DNA of 64,000 nt from Comamonadaceae bacterium 2FH (GTDB lineage: Bacteria > Pseudomonadota > Gammaproteobacteria > Burkholderiales > Burkholderiaceae_C), in contig SCMQ01000008.1 in assembly GCA_005503335.1 (NCBI GenBank), positions 62,001-126,000 on the forward strand. Reading direction: 5' to 3'. Position numbers and translations under genes: made by a program. Below the pieces are notes generated by a model, which was given only the letters and a program-made list of their open reading frames with translations, ran no database searches and had not been told where the DNA came from. How positions within the stretch are numbered: position 1 is the first letter of the stretch; every line of letters begins with the position of its first letter. Positions 23,632 to 32,600 of this stretch are shown in pieces.

Positions 23632-24801
23632 ATGGGAAAACAGATTCAGGTCGGGGTGGTTGGCAGCGCGGTATTCGCGCCGCGCAACCCCGAACGCACC
23701 TCGTTCGAGGAGGCGCTGCACGCGGTCACGCATGCGGCCCTGCGCGACGCGGGCATCAAGATCGAGGACATCGACGGCATCGTCGTGGCCGGCAATGACC
23801 AGCTCGATGGTCGCGCCATCACCATCATGATGGCCTCTGGCTCGGTGGGCGGCGTCAGCCGCGACATCCTGGCCACGCCGTCGGGCTCCGAGCATGCGTT
23901 CGTGCTGGGCGCGCTGCGCGTGCGCTCGGGTCTGTACCGCACGCAGCTGGTCGTCTCGTGGAGCCCCCTCGAGACCGACGGCATCGAAGACGTCCAGCGC
24001 CTGTCCGCGGACCCCTACTACCACCGCAGCCTCCCGCTGGACGACCTTTCCACGCATGCGCTGCACGCCGTGGCGCTGGAAGCCAAGGTGCCCGGCTTGC
24101 GCGAGGCCGCCGTCACCGTGACCGAGACCAACCGCCGCCACGGCTCGCAGGCGCACGCCGAGTACGCCCCGGCGCCGCGCGAAAAGGTCAACATCGAGCA
24201 AGGCAAGATGCTGCGCTACCCGATCACCGAAGGCATGGTGTCGGCGCCGGCGTTCGCCGCCGTCGCGATGGTGCTCGCCAGCGACGACTGGATCGCCGAG
24301 CGACAGGGCCTGGCCACCGCCTGGATCCAGGGCATGGGCTGGGCCACCGAGCTGCCCTGGCTGGGCGACCGCGACCTGTCCACCCTGCCTTCGCTGGCCG
24401 CCGCCGTGGAGCAGGCCTACCGCGAATCCGGCACCGACCTGAACAAGCCTGATTTCGACCTGGCCGAAGTGGCCGACGCCACGCCCTACCAGCAGTTGGT
24501 GGCCATCGAAGGCCTGGGCCTGTGCCAGCGCGAGCAGCTCACGCAGGCCGTGGCCAGCGGCACCTTCGCCAAGGAAGGCGCCATGCCGGTCAACCTGTCG
24601 GGTGGCGCGATCTGCTTCAACCCGCTGTTCTGCACCGGCCTCATGAGCATCAACGAGGTCGCCAACCAGATCCGTGGCAAGGCCGGCGCCCACCAGCGGG
24701 CCGGTGTGAAGAAGGCCGTGGCTCACGGGGCCAGCGGCGGCGCCATGCAATACAACACCGTGGTCGTGCTCGGCCGCGAAGCCAGGGAGAACGTGAAATG
24801 A
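23632..24801 (+). CDS. Thiolase-fold protein lacking the nucleophilic cysteine
   Basis: 389 residues with a SCP-x-like thiolase fold. At the position of the acyl-accepting Cys the sequence reads ATPSGSEHAF (81-90), with no Cys in the N-terminal half. The usual His of the ElHDCF motif is missing (LAEVADATPY, 278-286), and the C-terminal HP motif is NP (330-331). Claisen thiolysis is therefore unlikely. It starts an operon with a second such protein and a DUF35 protein, the arrangement of the steroid side-chain aldolase Ltp2-ChsH2. It could be a structural partner or a C-C lyase. AAAGGTGA precedes the ATG. Confidence 0.85.
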   Translation: MGKQIQVGVVGSAVFAPRNPERTSFEEALHAVTHAALRDAGIKIEDIDGIVVAGNDQLDGRAITIMMASGSVGGVSRDILATPSGSEHAFVLGALRVRSGLYRTQLVVSWSPLETDGIEDVQRLSADPYYHRSLPLDDLSTHALHAVALEAKVPGLREAAVTVTETNRRHGSQAHAEYAPAPREKVNIEQGKMLRYPITEGMVSAPAFAAVAMVLASDDWIAERQGLATAWIQGMGWATELPWLGDRDLSTLPSLAAAVEQAYRESGTDLNKPDFDLAEVADATPYQQLVAIEGLGLCQREQLTQAVASGTFAKEGAMPVNLSGGAICFNPLFCTGLMSINEVANQIRGKAGAHQRAGVKKAVAHGASGGAMQYNTVVVLGREARENVK

Positions 24802-25979
24802 GAAAGATTCCCCGCGTCGGAATCATCGGCATCGGGCAGTCGGCGCACCAGGCGCGCCGCGACGATGCCAACTACACCGAGCTGGTGCGTGAAGCCGTCT
24901 CGCTTGCCATGGCCGATGCCAAGCGCGAGTTCGACGAGATCGAGGCCGTGGTCTACTCGCTGGCACCCGACGCTCTGCTGGGCATCGTGAACGCAGAGCG
25001 CCAGGGCGTCGCCGCCGTGGGCGCGCGCAACAAGCGCTTCATGCGCATCAACACCGGCGGCTCCACCGGCGTGTCGGCCCTGGCGGCCGCGCACTCGCAC
25101 ATCCTGGCGGGCGCCTGCGAGACCGTTCTCGTGGCCGGCGCCGACAAGGTGGGCGAGTGCGGCGACTCGCAGACCATACTGAACAAGATCTGGGACCCGA
25201 CCTACGAGCGCTCGCTGCCCCTGGGCACGATCACCATGCTGGCCATGTCGGCCGTGCGCTACATGCACAAGTACGGCATGACCGAGGAAGACATGGCCCG
25301 CATCGTGGTGAAGAACCGCGAGCATGCCTCGCTCAATCCCAACGCGCACCTGCGCCAGCGCACCACCATCGAGGAGGTGATGGCCTCGCGCATGATCTCC
25401 TGGCCGATCAAGCTGTTCGACGCCTGCCCCCAATCGAGCGGGGGTTGCGCCATGGTGCTGGCCTCCGAGGACTACATCAAGCGCAACCAGCTCGACGCCG
25501 TGTGGATCACCGGCGTGGGCCACAGCTCCGAGAGCTACTTCATCGGCGACCGCATGGGCAACCACTACGCGGCCGACCATGGTGACGCCCAGGCCCTGGG
25601 CGAAGCCTGCCACCGCGCCTACCAGATGGCCGGCATCACCGACCCGGTCAAGCAGATCGATGCAGCCGAGCTGTACGCGCCCTTCAGCAACACCGAGTAC
25701 CACGCCATCGAGGCGGCCGGCCTCGCCCCGCTGGGCAAGTCTCCGGCCATGCTGCGCGAAGGCTTCTTCAAGATCGGCGGGCAGAACCCGGTCAATCCCT
25801 CGGGCGGCACGCTGTGCGCCAACCCGATCGCTGCCACCGCCATGATCCGCGTCGCCGAAGCAGCCCTGCAGGTATGGGGCCGCGCCGGTGGCCACCAGGT
25901 CCAGGGCGCCAAGCGTGCGATCGGCACCGGCAACGGCGGCGATCACCAGTTCTTCGGCGCGATGGTCGTCGAAGCCTGA
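24798..25979 (+). CDS. Thiolase-fold protein, probable Ltp2-type acyl-CoA lyase
   Basis: 393 residues. The nucleophile position reads NTGGSTG (85-91), so Cys is replaced by Gly88. The catalytic His motif is ELYAPF, with Tyr293 in the place of His, and the late HP motif is NP (342-343). Loss of Cys and gain of Tyr are features of the Ltp2 aldolase, which splits beta-hydroxyacyl-CoA thioesters. It overlaps the preceding thiolase-fold gene by four bases (ATGA) and is followed by a DUF35 protein after 32 bases, so the three likely form one complex. Substrate unknown. Confidence 0.85.
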   Translation: MRKIPRVGIIGIGQSAHQARRDDANYTELVREAVSLAMADAKREFDEIEAVVYSLAPDALLGIVNAERQGVAAVGARNKRFMRINTGGSTGVSALAAAHSHILAGACETVLVAGADKVGECGDSQTILNKIWDPTYERSLPLGTITMLAMSAVRYMHKYGMTEEDMARIVVKNREHASLNPNAHLRQRTTIEEVMASRMISWPIKLFDACPQSSGGCAMVLASEDYIKRNQLDAVWITGVGHSSESYFIGDRMGNHYAADHGDAQALGEACHRAYQMAGITDPVKQIDAAELYAPFSNTEYHAIEAAGLAPLGKSPAMLREGFFKIGGQNPVNPSGGTLCANPIAATAMIRVAEAALQVWGRAGGHQVQGAKRAIGTGNGGDHQFFGAMVVEA

Positions 25980-26011
25980 TCTACAGAATCTCACTCGAAA
26001 GGAAAACGAAC

Positions 26012-26467
26012 ATGGAACTGATGACCCGTACCGAGCAGTGGAACATCACCTACAAGCATGCGCTGGGCGAGACCGCCAGCTACTTCTTCCAGCAGCTGCG
26101 TGACCACCAGAAGATCCACGGCCGCCGCGACGCCAAGTCCGGCCGCGTGCTGGTGCCCCCCCGCGCCTTCTCCGACGAGACGCTCGAACCCACCAAGGAC
26201 TGGGTGGAAGTCGGCCCCGAGGGCCAGATCGAGTGTTTCACCATCGTCTACGCCGCCTTCAAAAACCTGCCGGACCCGCCCTACGCCTTCGGCTACGTGC
26301 TGCTCAAGGGCGCCGATACCGCGATCGGCGGCTTCTTCAAGGGCTTGGACTTGAGCGACAGCGCCGCCGCCGCCAAGAAGCTCGCCGTGGGCACCAAGGT
26401 GATCACCAGGTTCGCCGAAAAGCGCACCGGTGACGTGCTCGACTTCTGGTTCGAGCTCGCCGAGTAA
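26012..26467 (+). CDS. DUF35-type OB-fold protein without zinc cysteines
   Basis: 151 residues. The OB-fold half (about 65-150, DWVEVGPEGQIECFTIVYAAFKNLPDPPYAFGYVLLKGADTAIGGFF) fits the DUF35 family of acyl-CoA-binding partners of thiolase-like enzymes. The N-terminal zinc-ribbon part keeps the PPR motif (LVPPRAF) but has none of the four Cys ligands found in normal members, including the second DUF35 protein at 56.8 kb. It probably binds the CoA part of the substrate for the thiolase-fold proteins just upstream. Confidence 0.82.
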   Translation: MELMTRTEQWNITYKHALGETASYFFQQLRDHQKIHGRRDAKSGRVLVPPRAFSDETLEPTKDWVEVGPEGQIECFTIVYAAFKNLPDPPYAFGYVLLKGADTAIGGFFKGLDLSDSAAAAKKLAVGTKVITRFAEKRTGDVLDFWFELAE

Positions 26468-26548
26468 TTACCCCTGCGCCGGTGTCGGAGTATCCGATGC
26501 CGGCCGTCGGTTCTATATTTCATCCACAACATCCGAGGTAGACGAGAC

Positions 26549-27550
26549 ATGGCAGACGGCACAACGATCTCGGCGCTCAACCGCCGGCACATCCTCCAAG
26601 GCGCCGCCGCGGCGCTGTCGAGCGTCGCGCTGGGCATCGGTCCGGCGGCCGCCCAGTCCTCCGATACCCCGATCAAGATCGCGGTCGGCTTCCCGCCCGG
26701 CGGCTCGGGCGACCTGTTCGCGCGCATCCTGGCCGATGCCTTGCGCGAGGAATTGGCGCGCCCGGTGCTGATCGAGAACAAACCCGGGGCCGGCGGCCTC
26801 ACCGTGGCCATGGGCTTTCTGCGTGCGCCCAAGGATGGCAGCCAGCTCATGCTGGCCACCGGTTCTACGGCCGTGTCGGCGCCGATCTCGCGCGCCAAGC
26901 CGCCGTACAACCCGGTCGAAGACTTCCAGTGGATCGCCCTGCTGTCCAACGCGCCCTTCGTCATCGCGGTAAACCCGGCCTTGCCGGTGACCGACCTCAA
27001 GGGCCTGGTCGCCTACGCCAAGGCCCGGCCGAACAAGCTCTCCTACGGCCATGCCGGGCTCGGCACCACGGTGCACCTGGCCGCCGAGCTGTTCAAGGAG
27101 CGCGCCGGCGTCGACATCGTCGACATCGCCTATGCGGGCAGCGCGGGTGCGATCACCGACACCATCGCCGGCAACGTGCAATTCATCGTCGAGACCACGG
27201 GCGCGCTGCTGCAGCACCACAAGGCCGGCAAGCTGCGCATCATCGCCACCATGGCCGAGGCGCGCGAAAAGATCGCGCCGGACATCCCGACCGCACGCGA
27301 GGCCGGCTATGACCTGCTGGCCGGCACCTGCAACCTGCTGGCCGCGCCCCTGGGCACGCCGCGCGAGGTGGTCGAGCCGATCGCCAAGGCGGTGGCCCGC
27401 GTGATGGAGCGTCCCGCCATCCAGCAGCGGCTGGCGCAGCTGGGCATCCAGCCGATCACCCAGTCCAGCCCCGCGCAGGCGCGCGACTACGTGGCCGCCG
27501 AGGTCGCGCGCTGGACCCCGATCGTGAAGAAACTCGGCATCGCGCTCTGA
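26549..27550 (+). CDS. Bug/TctC-family binding protein with Tat-like signal
   Basis: 333 residues. The N-terminus has ALNRRHILQGAAAALSSVALG, a twin-arginine type signal, unlike the Sec signals of the other Bug proteins here. The mature part begins PIKIAVGFPPGGSGDLFARIL and has ENKPGAGGLTVAMGFL, the family pocket loop. It binds an unknown carboxylate or similar ligand. It is the fourth gene after the thiolase pair, and its stop overlaps the start of the acyl-CoA synthetase by one base. Confidence 0.9.
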   Translation: MADGTTISALNRRHILQGAAAALSSVALGIGPAAAQSSDTPIKIAVGFPPGGSGDLFARILADALREELARPVLIENKPGAGGLTVAMGFLRAPKDGSQLMLATGSTAVSAPISRAKPPYNPVEDFQWIALLSNAPFVIAVNPALPVTDLKGLVAYAKARPNKLSYGHAGLGTTVHLAAELFKERAGVDIVDIAYAGSAGAITDTIAGNVQFIVETTGALLQHHKAGKLRIIATMAEAREKIAPDIPTAREAGYDLLAGTCNLLAAPLGTPREVVEPIAKAVARVMERPAIQQRLAQLGIQPITQSSPAQARDYVAAEVARWTPIVKKLGIAL

Positions 27551-29724
27551 TGCGGCCGGCAGGCAAAGCCATGAGCGCGAACCTGCAGGAACGGGACACT
27601 GGCACGGAGGCCGCCCGGGCGCTGCTGGATCCCGCCTCGGTGGCCATCATCGGCGCCTCGGACAAGTCCCGCTGGTCGGCGACGGCCTTCGAGAATCTGA
27701 CCCAGGGCGGCTTCCGCGGGGCCGTCCACTTGGTCAACCCGAGAGGCGCCATGGCACATGGCCGGTCAGTCGCCAGGACCTGCGCCGAGCTCGGGGATCG
27801 CGTCGACCTGGGCCTGGTGATGGCGCCTGCGGCGGCCGTGGCCGACGCGGTGGCTGACCTGGCCGCGGCCGGCGCGCGCTCGGCCGTGGTCCTGTCGGCC
27901 GGGTTTTCCGAGACCGGCGCGGCGGGCGATCGCCTGCAGCAGCGCCTGCGCGACGTGGCGTCGGCGACGGGCATCCGCCTGCTCGGACCGAATTGCCTGG
28001 GCTTCATCAATTTCAGCAACCGGGCCTATGTCTGGACCACGCCGGTCATGGCGCCGTCCAGCAACCACGGCGTGGCCATCGTTTCCCAAAGCGGTGCCAC
28101 GGCCTATTTCCTGTCCACCCTGGCCTACCAGCAGGACGTGGGCCTGAGTCATGTGGTCTCCACCGGCAACGAGGCCGACCTGGACGGCGCTTGCTTCGTC
28201 GACTACCTGATCGACGACCCGAATGCGCGGGCCATCGCGGTGTTCGCCGAAACCTTCCGCAATCCGGCGCGTTTTCGGCGCGCCGCCGAGCGCGCCCTGA
28301 GCATGGGCAAGCCGCTGGTGGTGCTGAAGATGGGTGCCAGCGAGGTGACGGCCAAATCGGCGATGGCGCACACCGGCGCGCTGGTCGGCGACGACCGGGT
28401 GTTCGACGGCATCTGCCAGCAGCTGGGCATCATCCGCGTGCGCTCGATGGAAGAGCTGCTGGCCACGGCCGATGTGGTCGGCCGCACCGGCCTGCTGCGC
28501 CCCGGCGGGCTGTGCGTCGTGACCAACTCGGGCGGCGTGGGCGAGATCGCCGCCGACACCGCCCAGCTGCGTGGCCTCGCGCTGCCGGCGCTGAGCGAAG
28601 CGACGGCCGCGGCCCTGCGCGAGACCATTCCCGACATGGCCGCGACGCACAATCCGCTCGACCTGACCGGCGCGGTCACGCCCGAGCAATGCGAGGGGGC
28701 CCTGCGGGTCCTGGGCGGCCAGGCCGACTACGCGGCCATCCTCTGCCCCTGGTACGAGATTCCCACGACGCCGCAGCAGGTCAACGAGCGTCTGACCCAG
28801 TTGCACCAGCACCTCACGCGTGGCCTGGCCGCGGCCCCGGTGCCGGGCCTGCTGGTGAGCTACACCAACACCACCGTCAACGCCATGGCGCGCGAGATCA
28901 TCGCGCAGACCGGGGCGAACTACCTGGCCTGCGGCCTGGACCGCGCCATCAGCGGCCTGGCCAGCGCCTTCTGGTGGTCTCAGCGCCAGCGCGAGCATGC
29001 GGGCCGGCAACGGGCCCAGGCCGTGGCGCGCACGCTCACGCCCGAGCGCCCGCGCTCCGAGCGCGAGGCCCTGGACTTCCTGGCCCGGCAGGGTGTTCCC
29101 GTGGTGCCCGCCACGCTCGCGGCCGACGTGGACCAGGCCGTGCGCGCGGCGCGCGAGCTCGGCACGGCGGTGGTGGTCAAGGTCGCTTCGCCCGACATCG
29201 CCCACAAGAGCGACATCGGCGGCGTGGCGCTGAACCTGCGGGGCGACGAGGCGGTGCGCACCGCCTTCAACCAGGTGCTCGCGGCCGCGCGCCAGCATTG
29301 TCCCGAAGCCCGGATCGAAGGCGCCCTCGTTGCGCCGATGCGCGCGCGCGGCGTCGAGCTGTTCGTCGGCTTCTCGCGCGACCCCCAATGGGGGCCCATC
29401 CTGGCCGTCGGGCTCGGCGGTGTGTGGGTGGAAGTGCTGCAGGACGTGGCCTTGCGGCCCCTGCCGGTCGACGCCGACGAGGTCCAGCGCATGCTGGCCG
29501 GTCTGCGCGGCGCCAAGCTGCTGGCGGGCCAGCGCGGCATCCCGGCGGCGGACCTCGACGCCGTGGCCGCGGCCATCGCAGCGATCGGCGAAGCCATCCT
29601 GCGCCTGGGGCCGGAGCTCGAGGCGCTCGACGTCAACCCGCTGTGGGTGCGCGGCGACCAGGTCGAGGCGCTCGACGCGCTGTTCGTCTGGCGTGCTCCC
29701 GAAACTGCTGCCACGCCGACCTGA
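27550..29724 (+). CDS. Acyl-CoA synthetase, NDP-forming (acetate-CoA ligase family)
   Basis: 724 residues in the order CoA-binding domain (about 20-140, VAIIGASDKSRWSATAFENL), succinyl-CoA-synthetase-like domains (150-450) and a C-terminal ATP-grasp domain (500-720). The phosphohistidine is probably in SAMAHTGALVGDD. This family makes acyl-CoA from an acid, ATP and CoA with ADP as product. The ATG at 27550 overlaps the previous stop; a second ATG at 27571 (MSANLQERD) is a realistic alternative. It would activate an acid product of the cluster. Confidence 0.9.
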   Translation: MRPAGKAMSANLQERDTGTEAARALLDPASVAIIGASDKSRWSATAFENLTQGGFRGAVHLVNPRGAMAHGRSVARTCAELGDRVDLGLVMAPAAAVADAVADLAAAGARSAVVLSAGFSETGAAGDRLQQRLRDVASATGIRLLGPNCLGFINFSNRAYVWTTPVMAPSSNHGVAIVSQSGATAYFLSTLAYQQDVGLSHVVSTGNEADLDGACFVDYLIDDPNARAIAVFAETFRNPARFRRAAERALSMGKPLVVLKMGASEVTAKSAMAHTGALVGDDRVFDGICQQLGIIRVRSMEELLATADVVGRTGLLRPGGLCVVTNSGGVGEIAADTAQLRGLALPALSEATAAALRETIPDMAATHNPLDLTGAVTPEQCEGALRVLGGQADYAAILCPWYEIPTTPQQVNERLTQLHQHLTRGLAAAPVPGLLVSYTNTTVNAMAREIIAQTGANYLACGLDRAISGLASAFWWSQRQREHAGRQRAQAVARTLTPERPRSEREALDFLARQGVPVVPATLAADVDQAVRAARELGTAVVVKVASPDIAHKSDIGGVALNLRGDEAVRTAFNQVLAAARQHCPEARIEGALVAPMRARGVELFVGFSRDPQWGPILAVGLGGVWVEVLQDVALRPLPVDADEVQRMLAGLRGAKLLAGQRGIPAADLDAVAAAIAAIGEAILRLGPELEALDVNPLWVRGDQVEALDALFVWRAPETAATPT

Positions 29725-29749
29725 ATTCGCACCCAGCAAGGACCCTGCC

Positions 29750-30880
29750 ATGCGTACCCCCATCTGCGAGAAGCTCGGCTGCGAACTGCCGATCTTCGCC
29801 TTTTCCCACTGCCGCGACGTGGTCGTCGAAGTCACCAAGGCGGGCGGCTTCGGCGTGCTCGGCGCCTCGACCTTCTCGCCCGAACAACTGGAGGCCGAGC
29901 TGCGCTGGATCGACCAGCATGTGGACGGCCGTCCCTATGGCGTCGATGTCATCATCCCCACCAAGTACGACAAGGAAGCCGAAACCACCACGGAGGATCT
30001 GGAGAAGCTGATCCCGGACGAGCACCGGGCCTTCATGGACCGGCTGCTGGCCGAGGAGGGCGTGCCCGAGCTGCCGCCAGACGAGCGGGAGCGCATCCAC
30101 AAGGAGATCGTCGAAGGGCGCGGCAACATGACGCCCGACGGCGCGCGCCGCCTGCTGCGCGTGGCGCTCGCTCATCCCCAGGTCAAGCTGGTGGTGAGCG
30201 CCCTGGGCTCGCCACCGCCCGACGTGGTGGAGGAGTTGCGCGAGCGCAAGGTGATGATAGGCGCCATGTGCGGCAAGGGCGAGCATGCGGCCCGCCACAA
30301 GGCGGCCGGCGTTCAGGTGATCGTGGCCCAGGGCACCGAGGCGGGCGGGCACACCGGCGACATCGCCACCATGGTGCTGGTGCCGCAGGTGGTCGAAGCC
30401 TGTGGCGACGAGGTCGCCGTGCTGGCGGCCGGCGGCATCGCCAAGGGCAGCCAGATCGCCGCGGCGCTGGCGCTCGGCGCGCAGGGCGTGTGGTGCGGCA
30501 CGGTGTGGCTGGGCACGCGAGAGAGCGAGCTCGATCCCTTCGAGAAGCAGGTGATGTTCGAGACGCGCTCGGAGGACGCGGTGCGGCGCAAGGCCCGCAC
30601 CGGCAAGACGGTGCGCATGACCCGCAGCAAGCTGTCGGAGGCCTGGGAGCAGCCGGGCGCGCCCAAGTACCTGCCCACGCCGCTGCAGGGCATCCTCTAC
30701 AACGAGGCCCACGCGCGCGTGGTGCGCGCCAAGCGCAAGGACCTCTACTCCTTCCCGGCGGGGCAGGTGGTGGGCATGATCAACGAGGAAACCTCGGTGC
30801 GCGATGTGATGTACCGCATGCAGCTCGAGTACCTCGAGACCATGGAGCGGCTGCGCAAGCTCGATCCCAGCGAATCCTGA
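29750..30880 (+). CDS. Nitronate monooxygenase-family FMN protein
   Basis: 376 residues, a TIM barrel of the nitronate monooxygenase/2-nitropropane dioxygenase family. The catalytic His segment GTEAGGHTGDIATMVLVPQVV and the FMN phosphate site VLAAGGIAKGSQIAAALALGAQGVWCGTVWL are present. The N-terminus is MRTPICEKLGCELPIFAF. Several members of this group act as enoyl reductases or on unsaturated acyl compounds, so nitronate oxidation is not certain. It sits between the synthetase and the enoyl-CoA hydratase. Confidence 0.88.
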   Translation: MRTPICEKLGCELPIFAFSHCRDVVVEVTKAGGFGVLGASTFSPEQLEAELRWIDQHVDGRPYGVDVIIPTKYDKEAETTTEDLEKLIPDEHRAFMDRLLAEEGVPELPPDERERIHKEIVEGRGNMTPDGARRLLRVALAHPQVKLVVSALGSPPPDVVEELRERKVMIGAMCGKGEHAARHKAAGVQVIVAQGTEAGGHTGDIATMVLVPQVVEACGDEVAVLAAGGIAKGSQIAAALALGAQGVWCGTVWLGTRESELDPFEKQVMFETRSEDAVRRKARTGKTVRMTRSKLSEAWEQPGAPKYLPTPLQGILYNEAHARVVRAKRKDLYSFPAGQVVGMINEETSVRDVMYRMQLEYLETMERLRKLDPSES

Positions 30881-30895
30881 AGCAAAGGAAAACCT

Positions 30896-31660
30896 ATGTC
30901 GGACGAAGTCCTGGTCGAACACATCGACGGCATGGTGGTCGTCACCATCAACCGGCCCGAACAGCGCAACGCGGTGAACCGCGCCGTCTCGTATGGCGTC
31001 TGCGCGGCGCTCGACGAAATGGACCACCGGCCCGACCTGCGCATCGGCATCCTGACCGGCGCGGGCGGCAACTTCTGCGCCGGCATGGACCTCAAGGCCT
31101 TCTTGCGCGGCGAGGTGACGCGGGTCAAGGGACGGGGCATCCTGGGCATCGCCATGACCCCGCCGCGCAAGCCCCTGATTGCCGCTGTCGAGGGCTATGC
31201 CCTGGCCGGCGGATTCGAGTCGGTGCTGGCCTGCGACCTGGTGGTGGCGGCGCGCAACGCACAGTTCGGTCTGCCGGAGGTCAAGCGCGGGCTCGCGGCG
31301 GCCGCGGGCGGGCTGATGCGCCTGCCGCGGCTGATTCCGCAGCGCATCGCCATGGAGGTGGCGCTCACCGGCGACATGATCCCGGCCGAGCGCCTATACC
31401 AGTACGGCCTGATCAATGTCTTGGTCGAACCAGGGCAGGCGCTGGACGAAGCCAAGAAGCTGGCGCGCCGCATCATGGCCAATGCGCCGCTGGCGGTGGC
31501 CGCGAGCAAGCAGGTGATCATCGAGCAGCGCGACTGGCCGATCGCCGAGATGTTCGCTCGGCAGGAGGCGATCACCGGGCATCTGCTGGGCTCGGCCGAC
31601 GCACGCGAGGGCGCGTCCGCCTTCGCCGAGCGCCGAGCGCCGGTGTGGAAGGGCGAATGA
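30896..31660 (+). CDS. Enoyl-CoA hydratase/isomerase (crotonase family)
   Basis: 254 residues. The oxyanion-hole segment AGGNFCAGMDLKAF and both catalytic Glu residues (in ALAGGFESVLACDL and GLPEVKRGL) are present, so hydration of an enoyl-CoA is expected. It begins 15 bases after the nitronate monooxygenase gene with AAAGGAAA as ribosome-binding site and is the last gene of this operon. With the thiolase-fold lyase it can make and cleave a beta-hydroxyacyl-CoA. Confidence 0.92.
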   Translation: MSDEVLVEHIDGMVVVTINRPEQRNAVNRAVSYGVCAALDEMDHRPDLRIGILTGAGGNFCAGMDLKAFLRGEVTRVKGRGILGIAMTPPRKPLIAAVEGYALAGGFESVLACDLVVAARNAQFGLPEVKRGLAAAAGGLMRLPRLIPQRIAMEVALTGDMIPAERLYQYGLINVLVEPGQALDEAKKLARRIMANAPLAVAASKQVIIEQRDWPIAEMFARQEAITGHLLGSADAREGASAFAERRAPVWKGE

Positions 31661-31699
31661 CGCGTTTGCCGCCGTGACGGGCCCGGCCCGGTTGCGCGT

Positions 31700-32428
31700 T
31701 CAGGCCGCCAGCGCCGCTTCGACGGGGAACTGCAGCACGATCAACTCGAGCCCGGTGTCGCCCGCCTCGATGTCGAGCGGCTCGCCCTGCGGGACGAACA
31801 CGGTAGCCAAGCCGTGCAGCGTCTCTTCATCGACGCGCAAGGCCCCCTGGGTCACCACATAGAAGCGTCCGCCGCCGCGCTCCTGCCCGGCCGGTGCCGG
31901 CCGCCTCGCATGGGGCGGCAGCCAGAGCAGCCAGGCCGCCAGTCCGCCCGCGTCGGGTGCGATCAGCGTCTCCTCGGCTGGTGCGTCCAGCGTCTGCAGC
32001 GCCTGCGCCGTGACCTGCGCACGTGGCGCTCCATGCGCCTGCTGCTTCCTGATCCGAAGCTGCAGCCGCTCGCGCGAGTCGGGCAGGTACCAGGCGCCCA
32101 CGTCGCTCATCACCCGCAAGGTCAGGTAGGCCAGCCCCTCGCCGCCTGACACGATGGGCCCATAGCCCGAGTGGGGCGACGCATAGTGCACGGACAGGGG
32201 CCCAAGCGGGTTCCTGCCGATGCTGCCGCTGCCGCCGACGACCAACTGGAACTGGTGCTGCAAGTGGAAATGGGTGGGTAGCGTCCAGTGGGCCGACTGC
32301 TCGACGAGAAAGGCCTGGGGCCGCGGGCGCGCCTGGGCTTCCGAAACGATCAGGTCGGTCACAAAGCCGATGAACTGGGGCTTGTCGAGTGCGCGCCGCG
32401 CCGGCTGGGCGCGCTCCAGGGTCTGCAT
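31700..32428 (-). CDS. Cupin-like protein of unknown function
   Basis: 242 residues. Two beta-rich halves look like a bicupin: SAHWTLPTHFHLQHQFQLVVGGSGSIGR in the first (His-x-His and Gln near a possible metal site) and GGGRFYVVTQGALRVDEETLHGLATVFVPQGEPLDIEAG in the second. There is no helix-turn-helix part, so it is not an AraC regulator. It is transcribed away from the esterase with operator C in between. The ATG at 32428 is used; the open frame extends upstream through the operator region, which looks noncoding. A sensing or isomerase role is only a guess. Confidence 0.65.
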   Translation of the reverse strand: MQTLERAQPARRALDKPQFIGFVTDLIVSEAQARPRPQAFLVEQSAHWTLPTHFHLQHQFQLVVGGSGSIGRNPLGPLSVHYASPHSGYGPIVSGGEGLAYLTLRVMSDVGAWYLPDSRERLQLRIRKQQAHGAPRAQVTAQALQTLDAPAEETLIAPDAGGLAAWLLWLPPHARRPAPAGQERGGGRFYVVTQGALRVDEETLHGLATVFVPQGEPLDIEAGDTGLELIVLQFPVEAALAA

Positions 32429-32467
32429 GCGGATCAAAATTCTGGCCCCATCCGGTGTGAATCTGGC

Positions 32468-32513
32468 TATACTGAAATTTCGAGAAAACGAAATGATTTT
32501 CGAAAATGAAAGA
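32468..32513 (+). promoter_or_regulatory. Two-unit operator C with -10-like box
   Basis: TATACT (32468-32473) is followed by GAAA and then TTTCGAGAAAACGAAA (from 32478) and TTTCGAAAATGAAAGA (from 32498), 20 bp apart. Located in the divergent gap between the cupin-like gene and the esterase, it can act on both. Confidence 0.55.
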
Positions 32514-32600
32514 TAAGCCTTCCTGTGCGCAACGTCAAGCGCGGCGCGCCGGCAGCCTGTCTTCTCTTCCGCTTCCCCTTGCCTTGATGGAGACGCCGCC

